From: Ruminococcaceae bacterium UBA6434
GTDB lineage: Bacteria > Bacillota > Clostridia > Oscillospirales > Acutalibacteraceae
Assembly: GCA_002437245.1 (NCBI GenBank)
Contig: DJOQ01000028.1
Location: forward strand, 1-45,945
Direction of reading: 5' to 3'
DNA: 45,945 nt
Positions 7,777 to 15,061 of this stretch are shown one piece after another; position 1 is the stretch's first letter, and each line of letters opens with the position of its first letter. The position numbers and the translations under genes were made by a program. Under the pieces are notes generated by a model, which ran no database searches, had not been told where the DNA came from, and saw nothing but the letters and a program-made list of their open reading frames with translations.

Positions 7777-8934
7777 ATGGCAGAAAAAAGAGATTATTAC
7801 GAAGTCCTCGGCGTAAGTAAAAACGCCACCGAAGATGAGATAAAAAAAGCATATCGCCAAACTGCTAAAAAATATCATCCCGACTTAAACCCCGGCAATA
7901 AAGAAGCCGAGGAAAAGTTTAAGGAGGCAAACGAGGCGTATGAGGTTCTCTCGGACCCTCAGAAAAAAGCGCGCTATGACCAGTTCGGCCACGCAGGCGT
8001 AGACCCGAATTACGGCGCAGGAGCGCAGGGCGGAGCATACGGCGGCGCGGGATTTGATTTTGACCTCGGCGATATATTCAGCAATATTTTCGGCGGCGGG
8101 TTCGGAGGCGGATTCGGCGGAGGCAACTCAAACCCCAATGCACCTCAGCGCGGCACCGATACTCAGGCCACCGTTACCGTCTCGTTTGAAGAGGCGGCAA
8201 AGGGTTGTAAGCGCGATGTGACATACAGCAGAATAGAGGTTTGCGACGAGTGCCACGGCAGCGGCGCTGCCCCGGGAACTTCACCCAAAACGTGTCCGGA
8301 GTGCCACGGCAAAGGTCAGGTAACGTCCTCGCAGAGAACCCCGTTCGGTATGTTCCAGACCCAAAAAGCCTGTCCCAAGTGCGGCGGCAGAGGAACGATT
8401 ATCGACTCGCCCTGTAAAAAATGTCACGGCGCAGGCAGAATCCGTAAAACCGCAACGCTTACCGTTGATATTCCGGCAGGCATTGACGACCGTCAGATAA
8501 TCAACGCACGCGGCCAGGGCAACAAGGGCGCAAACGGCGGCCCGGCAGGCGATCTTCGCATCGCGGTAAATGTACGTCCTCACCCGATATTCGAGCGTGA
8601 CGGCTACAATGTTTGGGTCGAGATGCATATAAGCTTCCCTGCGGCGGCTCTCGGCTGCGAGCTTCAGGTACCCACTCTTGACGGCAAGGTTAAATACAAC
8701 GTACCCGCAGGCACTCAGAGCGGAACGGTATTTAAACTTAAAAACCGCGGTATCCAGAGTCTTAACGGCAGAGGTCACGGCGATGAGCTTGTCAGAGTTA
8801 TCGTCGATGTTCCGCGTGATTTGACTTCGGAGCAAAAAGAAATAATGAAGCAGCTTGATTTGTCTCTCGGAAATCCCGCAAATTACGGCAAAGAAGAAGA
8901 GAAAAAGGGCTTCTTCGGCAAAAGAAAAAAATAA
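7777..8934 (+). CDS. dnaJ: Chaperone DnaJ (Hsp40)
   Basis: A 385-residue type I J-protein that delivers clients to DnaK and stimulates its ATPase. The J domain (1-70) contains HPD at 34-36. A Gly/Phe-rich stretch follows (about 77-125, GGGFGGGFGGG). The zinc domain has all four CXXCXGXG repeats: CDECHGSG, CPECHGKG, CPKCGGRG, CKKCHGAG. The C-terminal peptide-binding domain ends in a Lys-rich tail. Length and domain order are normal. It is the last gene of the heat-shock operon; a terminator follows at 8961. Confidence 0.98.
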   Translation: MAEKRDYYEVLGVSKNATEDEIKKAYRQTAKKYHPDLNPGNKEAEEKFKEANEAYEVLSDPQKKARYDQFGHAGVDPNYGAGAQGGAYGGAGFDFDLGDIFSNIFGGGFGGGFGGGNSNPNAPQRGTDTQATVTVSFEEAAKGCKRDVTYSRIEVCDECHGSGAAPGTSPKTCPECHGKGQVTSSQRTPFGMFQTQKACPKCGGRGTIIDSPCKKCHGAGRIRKTATLTVDIPAGIDDRQIINARGQGNKGANGGPAGDLRIAVNVRPHPIFERDGYNVWVEMHISFPAAALGCELQVPTLDGKVKYNVPAGTQSGTVFKLKNRGIQSLNGRGHGDELVRVIVDVPRDLTSEQKEIMKQLDLSLGNPANYGKEEEKKGFFGKRKK

Positions 8935-8960
8935 CTTTAAAACATAGCGTGTTTATGTTA

Positions 8961-8997
8961 AAATAAAGGATGGTGTTAAAACTATCCTTTATTTTTT
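8961..8997 (+). terminator. Intrinsic terminator of the heat-shock operon
   Basis: AAATAAAGGAT (8961-8971) pairs perfectly with ATCCTTTATTT (8984-8994), followed by further T residues. It closes hrcA-grpE-dnaK-dnaJ. The dut ribosome site begins only a few bases later, so some readthrough into dut is possible. Confidence 0.8.
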
Positions 8998-9015
8998 TAT
9001 GAGAGGAAATTATCT

Positions 9016-9459
9016 ATGGAAACCTTAAAAATCAAAAAACTCGACCCGGACGCCAAAGTTCCCGAAAGAGCAACCTCCGGCAGTGCCGGTCTTGATTTGT
9101 GCGCTCTTTTAAAAGAACCGCTCACTCTTTCCTGCGGTGATACGGCGGTAATTCCGACGGGTCTTGCCATTGAAATACCGCCAAGCGAATATGCGGCGTT
9201 TATTTTTGCGCGCAGCGGCCTTTCGGTAAAACACGGCATAGGACTTCTCAATTCCGTAGGCGTTATAGACAGCGATTACCGCGGCGAGCTCAAGGTCGGC
9301 GTAATAAATCAAAAACGCGAGAGCTATACTGTTATGCCCGGCGAGAGAATAGCGCAGCTTGTAATAATGCCGGTATCGTGTATGCCTGTTTGCGAGGTTT
9401 CGGAGCTCTCCGATACAGACCGCGGCGAAGGCGGCTTCGGTTCCACCGGTAAAAAATAA
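9016..9459 (+). CDS. dut: dUTP diphosphatase (dUTPase)
   Basis: A 147-residue trimeric dUTPase that hydrolyses dUTP to dUMP and diphosphate, keeping uracil out of DNA and feeding dTMP synthesis. All five motifs are present in order: SAGLDL, FARSGL, the uracil-recognition block GVIDSDYRGELKV, GERIAQLVI, and the flexible C-terminal RGEGGFGSTG that closes the active site. The start ATG follows GAGAGGA. It lies between dnaJ and prmA, which are usually adjacent in Firmicutes, so dut looks inserted in that pair. Confidence 0.96.
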   Translation: METLKIKKLDPDAKVPERATSGSAGLDLCALLKEPLTLSCGDTAVIPTGLAIEIPPSEYAAFIFARSGLSVKHGIGLLNSVGVIDSDYRGELKVGVINQKRESYTVMPGERIAQLVIMPVSCMPVCEVSELSDTDRGEGGFGSTGKK

Positions 9460-9474
9460 TCAAAGGACTTTAAA

Positions 9475-10413
9475 ATGAATTGGACTGAAATTTCACTTGA
9501 GATAAATGCCGATGATATTGATAAAGCGGCGGCAATTGCCAATATGACAGTTCCCTACGGGATATACATCGAAGATTACAGAAACCTTGAAGAGGAAACC
9601 CGGGAGATTGCAAATATCGACCTCATTGATGAAGAACTGCTGAAAAAAGACCGCACAAAGGGCTTTATCCACATATACATTCCCGAAGACGAAAATCCGA
9701 GTGAGGCGGTTTCATATCTCAGCGAGAGGCTGAAAGCGGAAAATATACCCAATAAAATAGACCTCTCCGTCTGCAAAAACGAGGATTGGGAAAATAATTG
9801 GAAAGAGTATTTCAAACCTCTCAAAATAGGCGATAAGCTTCTTATAAGACCGCTGTGGATTGACGATTACGATAATTCCGACAATCGCGCCGTGCTCTCT
9901 ATAGAGCCGGGGCTTGCATTCGGTACCGGCGGACATAATACCACCAAGCTATGCCTTGAATCTCTTGAAAAATATGTAAAAAAGGGTTCGTCCGTTCTTG
10001 ACACCGGTTGCGGAAGCGGTATATTGTCAATTGCGTCGCTTCTTTTCGGAGCAGAAAAAGCCGTCGGCGTCGATATAGACGAATTGGCTGTTAAAACCGC
10101 GAGAGAAAACGGCAGGGTAAACGGATTTTCCGAGCCCGAATATACCGTTATATGCGGCAATCTCGCAGACAAGGTAACGGGAAAATTCGATGTTGTTGCG
10201 GCAAATATCGTGGCAGACGTTGTAATGATGTTTTCTTCACAGGTGGGCGCATTTATGAAGGATGACGCCGTTTTTATTACTTCGGGCATTATAGCGCCGC
10301 GTGCGGACGAGGTAAAAGAAAAACTGTGTGAAAACGGGTTTAACATAATCGAAACGCATCGTGACGGCGATTGGTATTGCTTCGTATGCAAAAAGGCGGC
10401 GATGCGGATTTGA
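9475..10413 (+). CDS. prmA: Ribosomal protein L11 methyltransferase PrmA
   Basis: A 312-residue SAM-dependent enzyme that methylates lysines of ribosomal protein L11. The N-terminal substrate-recognition domain (about 1-100, MNWTEISLEI... ) is followed by the Rossmann methyltransferase domain with PGLAFGTGGHNTT, the SAM-binding LDTGCGSGILSIA, and VVAANIVADV. Length matches the family (about 310). It starts 15 bases after dut with ribosome site AAAGGA, so it is probably in one transcript with dut. The rsmE gene that often follows prmA is absent. Confidence 0.95.
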   Translation: MNWTEISLEINADDIDKAAAIANMTVPYGIYIEDYRNLEEETREIANIDLIDEELLKKDRTKGFIHIYIPEDENPSEAVSYLSERLKAENIPNKIDLSVCKNEDWENNWKEYFKPLKIGDKLLIRPLWIDDYDNSDNRAVLSIEPGLAFGTGGHNTTKLCLESLEKYVKKGSSVLDTGCGSGILSIASLLFGAEKAVGVDIDELAVKTARENGRVNGFSEPEYTVICGNLADKVTGKFDVVAANIVADVVMMFSSQVGAFMKDDAVFITSGIIAPRADEVKEKLCENGFNIIETHRDGDWYCFVCKKAAMRI

Positions 10414-10491
10414 CGTGAGTTCGCCGAAAGAGCGTGCGCCGTAAGGCACCGTCACGGCAGACCGGTTAAAAACCGTAAAAGAAATTTTGCG

Positions 10492-10521
10492 TTGTTGCTA
10501 AATATCGTAAATTGTGATAAT
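10492..10521 (+). promoter_or_regulatory. Putative promoter of the DUF4358 gene
   Basis: TTGTTG (10492-10497), 18 bases, then GATAAT (10516-10521) preceded by TG (extended -10, TGTGATAAT). It lies in the 200-base gap between prmA and the next gene. No convincing terminator was found after prmA in that gap. Confidence 0.4.
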
Positions 10522-10613
10522 ATTTATAAGTCGTTTTGCGGATTGCGGCTGTAAACTGTATTTGGGGTAGCTTATTAAAAATCCACCGCCATGGGCGGAA
10601 AAGGAATTTGCTT

Positions 10614-11141
10614 ATGTTACAAAAAAGCAAAAAGAAGAAGGGGATAGCGCTCACGCTCACCTTGCTGCTGCTCGCGGCGGCTCTGGCGGCTGTAATCCTC
10701 GGCAAGGGTTACATACGGCACAGCGGCAAAGAAAAAACGTCGCACATAATATCGGCGACGTCGTCAGAGCAGATAGCTGAGCGCATTTTATCCGAAACAT
10801 CGCTCGGCGGCGTTGTAAAGCTTCAAAACGAGCAGGTCAGCAATTACTACGGCGTGCCCGTCGCAATTGTCGAAAATGCGGCGGTGTACAAGAGCTCATC
10901 GGCGCTTTCGGCAGATGAAATCGCGGTATTCAGGGTGAATAACGAAGCCGAAAAAAACATTGCGGCGTCGGCTGTTGACGGCAGGCTTTCGGATTGCCGC
11001 AGTTCATATTCCACCCTCAGCTCCGACGAAAATAAAAAAATAGATAATTGTCTTGTCGAAGTAAGCGGCGACTATGTAATTATGGTCATTTGCAGCGACC
11101 CCGATAAGGCGTCAAAAGCAATATCAGAATTTTATAAATAA
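10614..11141 (+). CDS. DUF4358-type membrane-anchored protein
   Basis: A 175-residue protein with a Lys-rich start and one membrane helix (about 9-30, ALTLTLLLLAAALAAVIL), then an extracytoplasmic domain. The pattern ADEIAVFRVNNEAE, a following block resembling repeated acidic helices, and CLVEVSGDYVIMVIC resembles DUF4358, a family of small Firmicute cell-surface proteins without known function. The helix lacks a lipobox, so it should stay as an N-terminal anchor. The start is ATG 10614, seven bases or so after AAGGAA; the longer frame from 10536 adds residues with no membrane-protein logic. A possible promoter lies at 10492. The family call rests on remembered pattern only. Confidence 0.6.
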   Translation: MLQKSKKKKGIALTLTLLLLAAALAAVILGKGYIRHSGKEKTSHIISATSSEQIAERILSETSLGGVVKLQNEQVSNYYGVPVAIVENAAVYKSSSALSADEIAVFRVNNEAEKNIAASAVDGRLSDCRSSYSTLSSDENKKIDNCLVEVSGDYVIMVICSDPDKASKAISEFYK

Positions 11142-11157
11142 AGGATGTAAATTCATA

Positions 11158-12252
11158 ATGAAACTTGGTATCGTAGGTTTGCCGAACGTAGGCAAGAGTA
11201 CGCTTTTTAATGCTATAACCAATGCAGGCGCGGAGGTTGCAAACTATGCGTTTTGCACTATTGAGCCGAATGTAGGCGTTGTGGCTGTGCCGGATTACAG
11301 GCTTGACGAGCTTGCCAAAATGTATTCCCCCAAGAAAATAACTCCTGCGGTAATCGAATTTGTCGACATAGCCGGTCTTGTAAAAGGCGCATCCAAGGGC
11401 GAAGGGCTCGGCAATAAATTCCTGTCACATATCCGCGAAGTAGACGCTGTTATTCATGTTGTGCGCTGCTTTGATAATGACGATATAATGCACGTCAGCG
11501 GCTCGGTTGACCCTAAAAGAGATATTGAAACCATAAATCTCGAACTCATTCTCTCCGACCTTGAGATACTCGACCGCCGCATAGACCGTACCGCAAAGGC
11601 TGCAAAGGGCGATAAGAGCCTTCTTGCGGAACTCGAATTTTTGAAACGCCTTAAAACGGAGCTCGAAAACGGTGTCAGCGCCCGTGCCGTAGAGGCGGAC
11701 GACGATGAAAAAGCCATATTGGCAGATATAGGTTTACTTTCGGCAAAGCCCGTAATTTATGCCTGCAATATGAGCGAAGATGATTTTGCCTCAAATATTG
11801 AAAATAACGAGAGATATAAAGCCGTATGTGAAATAGCAAAGGCGGAGGGTGCCGAAGTACTCCCGATATGTGCCGAGCTTGAAGCGGAAATTTCGTCTCT
11901 CTCAAAAGAGGAAAAGGAAATGTTCCTGTCGGACGCCGGCATTGAGAGCGGCGGACTTGATATGCTTATACAGCGCTCATACAGCCTGCTCGGGCTCATA
12001 TCTTACCTCACCGCAGGCGAACCCGAGGTCAGAGCGTGGACTATAAAGAAAGGCACCAAAGCGCCTCAGGCGGCAGGCAAAATTCATTCAGACTTTGAAC
12101 GCGGCTTTATCCGTGCCGAAGTTATCTCTTTTGACGAGCTTATGGCGTGCGGTTCAATGCAGGCCGCAAAGGAAAAGGGCAAAATACGCTCCGAGGGCAA
12201 GGATTATGTTATGCAGGACGGAGATATAGTTCTTTTCAGATTTAACGTTTGA
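11158..12252 (+). CDS. ychF: Redox-regulated ribosome-binding ATPase YchF
   Basis: A 364-residue Obg-family P-loop NTPase that hydrolyses ATP and associates with ribosomes. The P-loop is GLPNVGKST (residues 6-14), switch/G3 is FVDIAGLVKGASKGEGLG, and the G4 position reads CNMSE in place of the GTP-specific NKXD, in keeping with ATP preference. A coiled-coil insertion (about 130-180) and a C-terminal TGS domain (about 275-364, ending DYVMQDGDIVLFRFNV) complete the family layout. The gene begins 17 bases after the DUF4358 gene and is followed by a strong hairpin at 12263. Confidence 0.97.
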   Translation: MKLGIVGLPNVGKSTLFNAITNAGAEVANYAFCTIEPNVGVVAVPDYRLDELAKMYSPKKITPAVIEFVDIAGLVKGASKGEGLGNKFLSHIREVDAVIHVVRCFDNDDIMHVSGSVDPKRDIETINLELILSDLEILDRRIDRTAKAAKGDKSLLAELEFLKRLKTELENGVSARAVEADDDEKAILADIGLLSAKPVIYACNMSEDDFASNIENNERYKAVCEIAKAEGAEVLPICAELEAEISSLSKEEKEMFLSDAGIESGGLDMLIQRSYSLLGLISYLTAGEPEVRAWTIKKGTKAPQAAGKIHSDFERGFIRAEVISFDELMACGSMQAAKEKGKIRSEGKDYVMQDGDIVLFRFNV

Positions 12253-12262
12253 GACATAAAAA

Positions 12263-12300
12263 TGCTTTGTGCGGTCGAGGTGTTTCGTCCGCACAAAGCA
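12263..12300 (+). terminator. Hairpin terminator after ychF
   Basis: TGCTTTGTGCGG (12263-12274) and CCGCACAAAGCA (12289-12300) form a perfect 12-bp stem just after the ychF stop. The following GTTGTATTTTATTT is only partly T-rich, so termination efficiency is uncertain. Confidence 0.7.
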
Positions 12301-12319
12301 GTTGTATTTTATTTAATAT

Positions 12320-12396
12320 GCGCCTGTAGCTCATTTGGATAGAGCGTCAGACTCCGACTCTGAAGGCGGCTGGTTCGAATCCAGTCAGGCGCGCCA
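12320..12396 (+). tRNA. tRNA-Arg (anticodon CCG)
   Basis: A 77-base cloverleaf. The acceptor stem GCGCCTG (12320-12326) pairs with CAGGCGC (12386-12392), then G and an encoded CCA. The anticodon arm is TCAGA-CTCCGAC-TCTGA, giving anticodon CCG, which reads CGG. The T arm contains the canonical TTCGAAT loop. The tRNA stands alone between ychF and the DUF3343 gene and has its own terminator at 12428. Confidence 0.95.
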
Positions 12397-12427
12397 TGCT
12401 GCGGAGACAAAACGGATGTCTTTTGCG

Positions 12428-12454
12428 AAAAGCCCGATTATATCGGGCTTTTTT
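12428..12454 (+). terminator. Intrinsic terminator of tRNA-Arg
   Basis: AAAAGCCCGAT (12428-12438), three bases, ATCGGGCTTTT (12442-12452) and further T residues make a textbook terminator 32 bases after the tRNA 3' end. Confidence 0.9.
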
Positions 12455-12463
12455 GCTGCCTGG

Positions 12464-12508
12464 ACGGTGATTTTTCTTTGTAGCGAAACACAGATGTAAA
12501 ATCACCGT
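12464..12508 (+). other. Long stem-loop without T-tract
   Basis: ACGGTGATTTT (12464-12474) is perfectly complementary to AAAATCACCGT (12498-12508); inside, TCTTTGT and ACACAGA extend the stem with one mismatch. It lies between the tRNA-Arg terminator and the DUF3343 gene, in a 230-base gap in which nothing else was recognised apart from the ribosome site at 12670. It may be a structured leader element or a remnant. Confidence 0.45.
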
Positions 12509-12685
12509 TTCCCATTTGCGGCGGGGCTCGAACTCCGGAAAAGCGAATATCGGATATACAGGCGACAGAAATCAAAAATCTATGCTTGTCAAGTGGTAAT
12601 TTAATGTTTCACCGCGGCACGATAAAACGCATAATATGTAAAAGAAAAGTGTGTTTAATTTCTTTATTCGAGGGGAATGAAATAT

Positions 12686-12907
12686 ATGAATAGGCTGATA
12701 ATAAAAGTCGGCTCTGTCACCTTCGCTTTAAAGGCGCGGGATATTTTATCGGCGCGGAATATCCGTTCTTTTGTGAGAAAAACGCCTAATCCGTCGAAGG
12801 GCGAGGGGTGCGGCTATTCGCTCGTCGTTCCGAATGCCACAGAGTCGGTTATAGGGGTGCTCAGGCTCTCCGGCATAGAAATACTCGAAACGCAGTGGGA
12901 AAAATGA
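12686..12907 (+). CDS. DUF3343 small protein (putative Se/S carrier-like)
   Basis: A 73-residue protein starting MNRLIIKVGSVTFALKA, with the DUF3343 layout: a beta strand, a helix (KARDILSARNI), then a loop with the only cysteine (Cys42 in GEGCGYSL), the position where the family keeps a conserved Cys. DUF3343 proteins occur beside cysteine-desulfurase-like and selenium genes and have been suggested to carry sulfur or selenium; this is not shown biochemically to my knowledge. The ATG at 12686 is preferred to 12677 because GAGGGG (12670-12675) then has a 10-base spacer. The stop overlaps the next ATG (ATGA). Confidence 0.7.
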   Translation: MNRLIIKVGSVTFALKARDILSARNIRSFVRKTPNPSKGEGCGYSLVVPNATESVIGVLRLSGIEILETQWEK

Positions 12908-14052
12908 TATATTTTGATAATGCCGCCACTTCTTATCCCAAGCCTCCCGAGGTTATAAAAACAATGAGCCGCGCAGCAGCTCGGTACGGTGCAAATCCGG
13001 GCAGAGGCGGTCACGAAATGTCCTATCTCACCTCGGAAGCGGTATACGGAACCCGTAAAAGAGTCGCCGAATTTTTCGGTACGGAGGCTCCCGAAAACGT
13101 AATATTTACAAAGAATTGCACCGAGGCTCTGAATATCGTTATTAAGGGTCTGTGTGTGCCGGGGTGCCGCTTTATATGCTCCTGCCTTGACCATAACGCC
13201 GTAATGAGGCCGCTTGAGGCGCTGAGGAGTAACGGAACGGCAGAATATGATATTGCTCCTGTCGGCAAAACCGATGATGAAACCGTGGCTAATTTCAAAA
13301 GGCTGTTCAGAAGCAATACAAGGGCTGTAATCTGCACGGGCGCGTCAAATGTTTTCGGCGAGAGACTTCCCACGGCAAAGCTCGCGAAGCTTGCCCACGA
13401 AAACGGAGCCTTATTTGTGCTCGACGCCGCGCAGACAGCCGGTATCGTCGATATAGATATGAGCCGCGAAAAAATAGATTTTTTGTGTGCGGCAGGGCAT
13501 AAGGGACTTTACGGCCCTATGGGTACGGGGCTTCTTGTGATAAATTCCGACGAACATCTAAATTCGTTTATCGAGGGCGGTACGGGCAGCTTTTCGGCAA
13601 TTCTTTCTCAACCCGAAATTTATCCCGACAGATTTGAAAGCGGCACGCTTAACGTACCGGGAATACTTTCTCTCGGCGAGGGGATACGTTTTGTTTCGGC
13701 TCGCGGCGTCTCGCGGATTTATAAAAGCGAACAAGGCCATATAGCGGATATATATAAAACATTAAAAAATATTTCGAACGTTCGCCTTTATACGGACCCG
13801 TTTTCTTCGGAAAAGAGCTTTGTCCCGCTTTTGTCGTTCAATGTGGACGGCCTGCACAGCGAACAGACGGCGGCGCTTCTCGCAAAAGACAATATAGCCG
13901 TCAGAGCGGGGCTTCACTGTGCGCCGTCGGCTCATAATACGTACGGTACGCTCCGCGAAGGTACTGTCCGAATAGCGCCGTCAATATTCACAAAAAAGCA
14001 GGATGTTAATTTATTGTTAACTTCCATAGTAAAAATTGCAAAAAACAGTTGA
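12904..14052 (+). CDS. Class V aminotransferase / cysteine desulfurase family protein
   Basis: A 382-residue PLP enzyme of the NifS/SufS fold, resembling the EF2568-type subgroup (TIGR01977). It begins MIYFDNAATSYPKPPEV; the PLP-binding lysine is in AAGHKGLYGPMGTG, and the mobile-loop cysteine that would form the persulfide or selenide intermediate is in RAGLHCAPSAHN. It would take sulfur or selenium from cysteine or selenocysteine; coupling to the DUF3343 gene (4-base overlap at 12904-12907) suggests that protein as acceptor. No iscU/sufU scaffold or selD is nearby. The start at 12904 is fixed by the family N-terminus; a longer frame from 12808 is rejected. Confidence 0.88.
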   Translation: MIYFDNAATSYPKPPEVIKTMSRAAARYGANPGRGGHEMSYLTSEAVYGTRKRVAEFFGTEAPENVIFTKNCTEALNIVIKGLCVPGCRFICSCLDHNAVMRPLEALRSNGTAEYDIAPVGKTDDETVANFKRLFRSNTRAVICTGASNVFGERLPTAKLAKLAHENGALFVLDAAQTAGIVDIDMSREKIDFLCAAGHKGLYGPMGTGLLVINSDEHLNSFIEGGTGSFSAILSQPEIYPDRFESGTLNVPGILSLGEGIRFVSARGVSRIYKSEQGHIADIYKTLKNISNVRLYTDPFSSEKSFVPLLSFNVDGLHSEQTAALLAKDNIAVRAGLHCAPSAHNTYGTLREGTVRIAPSIFTKKQDVNLLLTSIVKIAKNS

Positions 14053-14057
14053 CTGTG

Positions 14058-14149
14058 ATACAATATATCGTGATTATTTATGATTATTTCATTCGCCGCA
14101 GGGGCGGCAGACGGTAGTTTTTAATTACGATATATTGTATTTTTTATTG
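14058..14149 (+). terminator. Long inverted repeat with T-tract between the desulfurase gene and cdaA
   Basis: ATACAATATATCGT (14058-14071) and ACGATATATTGTAT (14127-14140) are perfectly complementary over 14 bases, separated by 55 bases that hold a smaller GC hairpin (GCCGCAGGGGCGGC), and followed by TTTTT (14141-14145). It probably terminates the desulfurase transcript; an attenuator for cdaA is the alternative. Confidence 0.6.
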
Positions 14150-14164
14150 AAACGGGTGTAAAGT

Positions 14165-15061
14165 ATGTTGCAGCTTTTGAATTTCAAAGACTTTTGGAGC
14201 GAAATAGGCAGAGCCATTATGAGCTTTAACAGCATTTCGGATGTGCTTGATGTCATTCTTGTTACATTCGTAATTTACAGCGCCATAAAGCTGATACGTG
14301 AAACAAAGGCGGTTCAGCTTGCCAAGGGATTTATCTTGCTCTTGATAGTATATGCTCTTGTCAACTTGTTCGGTATGCAGGCGAGCAACTATATTTTGTC
14401 GCTTGTTTTCAATAACCTTTTGCTGGTGCTTGTCATCATATTTACCCCCGAGATACGCCATGCGCTTGAGAGTGTCGGCAGAAGCTCGGTATCTAAGTTC
14501 AATTTCTTCGGCTTCCGTTCGGGAGCGGAGGAAAAGCGCCGCGAAGAGATGCAGAAAATGGTCAATGCCGTATGCCGTGCAAGCTCCGATATGAGCGATA
14601 AGCACATAGGCGCGCTTATGGTTTTCGAGCAGGAGACTATTTTGGGCGACATTATTTCGTCCGGTACGGTTATCGACGCCAAGGTTTCGCCGGAGATGAT
14701 AGGTAATATTTTTTATCCGGGAGCGCCGCTGCATGACGGTGCCGCGGTTTTCCGCGATGGCAGAATTTGCGCAGCGGGATGTATACTTCCGCTGACACCC
14801 AATCACAACATAAGCAGTGAGCTCGGAACACGCCACAGAGCGTCCATAGGTATGAGTGAGCAAAGCGACGCGGTAATAGTTGTAGTGTCCGAAGAGACGG
14901 GTGCCATTTCCGTGGCATACAAAGGCAGGCTTCGCCGCGGTATTTCGGACGGCGACCTTCGAGAGATACTTATGGAGCATTTCGTTAAACCCGAAGAGGA
15001 CGAGGGAAATTCAAAGTTAAAAAAATGGTTGAAAGGAAGACGCACTCATGAGCAAAAATAA
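14165..15061 (+). CDS. cdaA: Diadenylate cyclase CdaA
   Basis: A 298-residue membrane enzyme joining two ATP into cyclic di-AMP, the essential Firmicute second messenger for potassium, osmotic and wall homeostasis. Three N-terminal membrane helices (about 25-95) precede the DisA_N/DAC domain, which carries both catalytic motifs: DGA at 191-193 (PLHDGAAVF) and RHR at 223-225 (GTRHRASIG). Length is slightly above the usual 270-280 because of a charged C-terminal tail (EEDEGNSKLKKWLKGRR). The gene overlaps cdaR by 14 bases. The usual third member, glmM, is not next to it. Confidence 0.97.
   Translation: MLQLLNFKDFWSEIGRAIMSFNSISDVLDVILVTFVIYSAIKLIRETKAVQLAKGFILLLIVYALVNLFGMQASNYILSLVFNNLLLVLVIIFTPEIRHALESVGRSSVSKFNFFGFRSGAEEKRREEMQKMVNAVCRASSDMSDKHIGALMVFEQETILGDIISSGTVIDAKVSPEMIGNIFYPGAPLHDGAAVFRDGRICAAGCILPLTPNHNISSELGTRHRASIGMSEQSDAVIVVVSEETGAISVAYKGRLRRGISDGDLREILMEHFVKPEEDEGNSKLKKWLKGRRTHEQK

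Noticed and set aside
8030..8130. Short GGCGGA/GGATTC-type tandem repeats
   Set aside because: They are the glycine/phenylalanine-rich region of DnaJ, coding repeats, not an independent element.
12520..12550. tRNA T-arm-like sequence on the minus strand (GGAGTTCGAGCC)
   Set aside because: No acceptor, anticodon or D arm can be built around it, and the T stem does not pair fully.
14144..14980. Minus-strand 278-residue ORF
   Set aside because: Antisense to cdaA with no recognisable motif; cdaA has its catalytic DGA and RHR motifs.
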